NCBI GenBank assembly: GCA_964406705.1
Contig: CAYOSS010000101.1
Location: 1 to 5,182 of the forward strand
Direction: 5' to 3'
DNA from: CAZRRV01 sp964406705
GTDB taxonomy: Bacteria; Bacillota; Clostridia; Oscillospirales; Acutalibacteraceae
Length of the DNA stretch: 5,182 nucleotides
In this document: piece after piece, positions 5,027 to 5,182 of the stretch
Layout of the letters: every line of letters begins with the position of its first letter
Position numbering within the stretch: the stretch's first letter is position 1
Made by a program: the position numbers and the translations under genes
Notes under the pieces: generated by a model
What the model saw: only the letters and a program-made list of their open reading frames with translations
Database searches by the model: none
Told to the model about the DNA's origin: nothing

Positions 5027-5142
5027 TTTTGGTTCCGCCCGTCTCCGCTTGCCTATTCTCGCTTCGCGGGGAAGCTTTCCAATCTTTCCCAGCTGGGCTG
5101 GGGGAACGTGTCCGCTTTTCTCTCTCGGCCGACGGGCGCGGC
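5027..5142 (-). repeat. Double-hairpin intergenic repeat, copy 4 (inverted)
   Basis: Minus-strand copy lying 127 bases from copy 3 in the same orientation. It has the same lead, stem-loop A at about 5105-5085 with arms built on CCCCAGC/GCTGGG and a CCA loop, and stem-loop B at 5070-5058 (CCCGC and GCGAG around GAA). The tail GACGGGCGGAACC is at 5043-5031. That tail can pair with the lead of copy 3: GCCCGTC at 5037-5043 matches GACGGGC at 5004-5010, forming a third stem across the linker. Relative to the left pair, copies 3 and 4 face inward. Confidence 0.84.
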
Positions 5143-5182
5143 TTCGTCGTCGCAAGTTCCATATCGCTCGTTTCCACGCTAA
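5143..5182. other. Window edge, undecided
   Basis: The last 40 bases carry no complete feature. On the minus strand an open frame enters from the right edge and runs through copies 4 and 3 to a TAG at 4962-4964. It could be the end of a neighbouring gene that reads into the repeat, or chance in GC-rich DNA. Confidence 0.3.

Noticed and set aside
15..5142. Composite transposon bounded by inverted repeats
   Set aside because: The inward-facing repeats enclose housekeeping genes, with no transposase and no visible target-site duplication. Dispersed repeats are the simpler reading.
4523..5155. 210-codon minus-strand frame
   Set aside because: It overlaps the response regulator gene in another frame and the rest is repeat DNA. 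Its arginine- and proline-rich composition is typical of shadow frames in GC-rich sequence.

Overview
This is a chromosomal segment that looks like a GC-rich member of the Bacillota, probably an uncultured gut-type Clostridia; the genus cannot be told from the window. The evidence is the clostridial style of the mreB-mreC-mreD operon, a strong AAGGAGG ribosome binding site, consensus sigma-70/SigA-type promoters, and an OmpR-family regulator with a short two-helix kinase.

Layout: bases 1-245 hold two tandem copies of a double-hairpin repeat. Bases 322-2707 hold the mre operon, transcribed leftward in the order mreB, mreC, mreD with a 5-base gap and then a 4-base overlap. Bases 2708-2841 form a compact divergent promoter region, with the mre promoter going left, a perfect-consensus tRNA promoter going right, and an AT-rich palindromic centre between them. 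A tRNA-Gly with anticodon CCC lies at 2842-2915, followed by a trailer hairpin and an intrinsic terminator ending at 3000. Bases 3001-3190 carry no gene but include a long imperfect hairpin at 3077-3155. Bases 3191-4860 hold a two-component system, transcribed leftward with the response regulator first and the histidine kinase second, overlapping by 4 bases. Bases 4925-5142 hold two more copies of the same repeat, inverted relative to the left pair.

Functionally, MreB, MreC and MreD form the membrane-bound core of the rod-shape (elongasome) machinery. The two-component pair is a separate operon. Its kinase has almost no extracytoplasmic loop, which suggests it senses within the membrane or through a partner protein; its stimulus cannot be read here. 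The tRNA is a separate, strongly expressed unit between the two operons.

The least ordinary content is non-coding: a four-copy dispersed repeat with conserved stems and variable loops, arranged as inward-facing pairs at both ends, and an unexplained long hairpin between the tRNA and the kinase gene. I see no phage, defence, CRISPR or biosynthetic system in the window.
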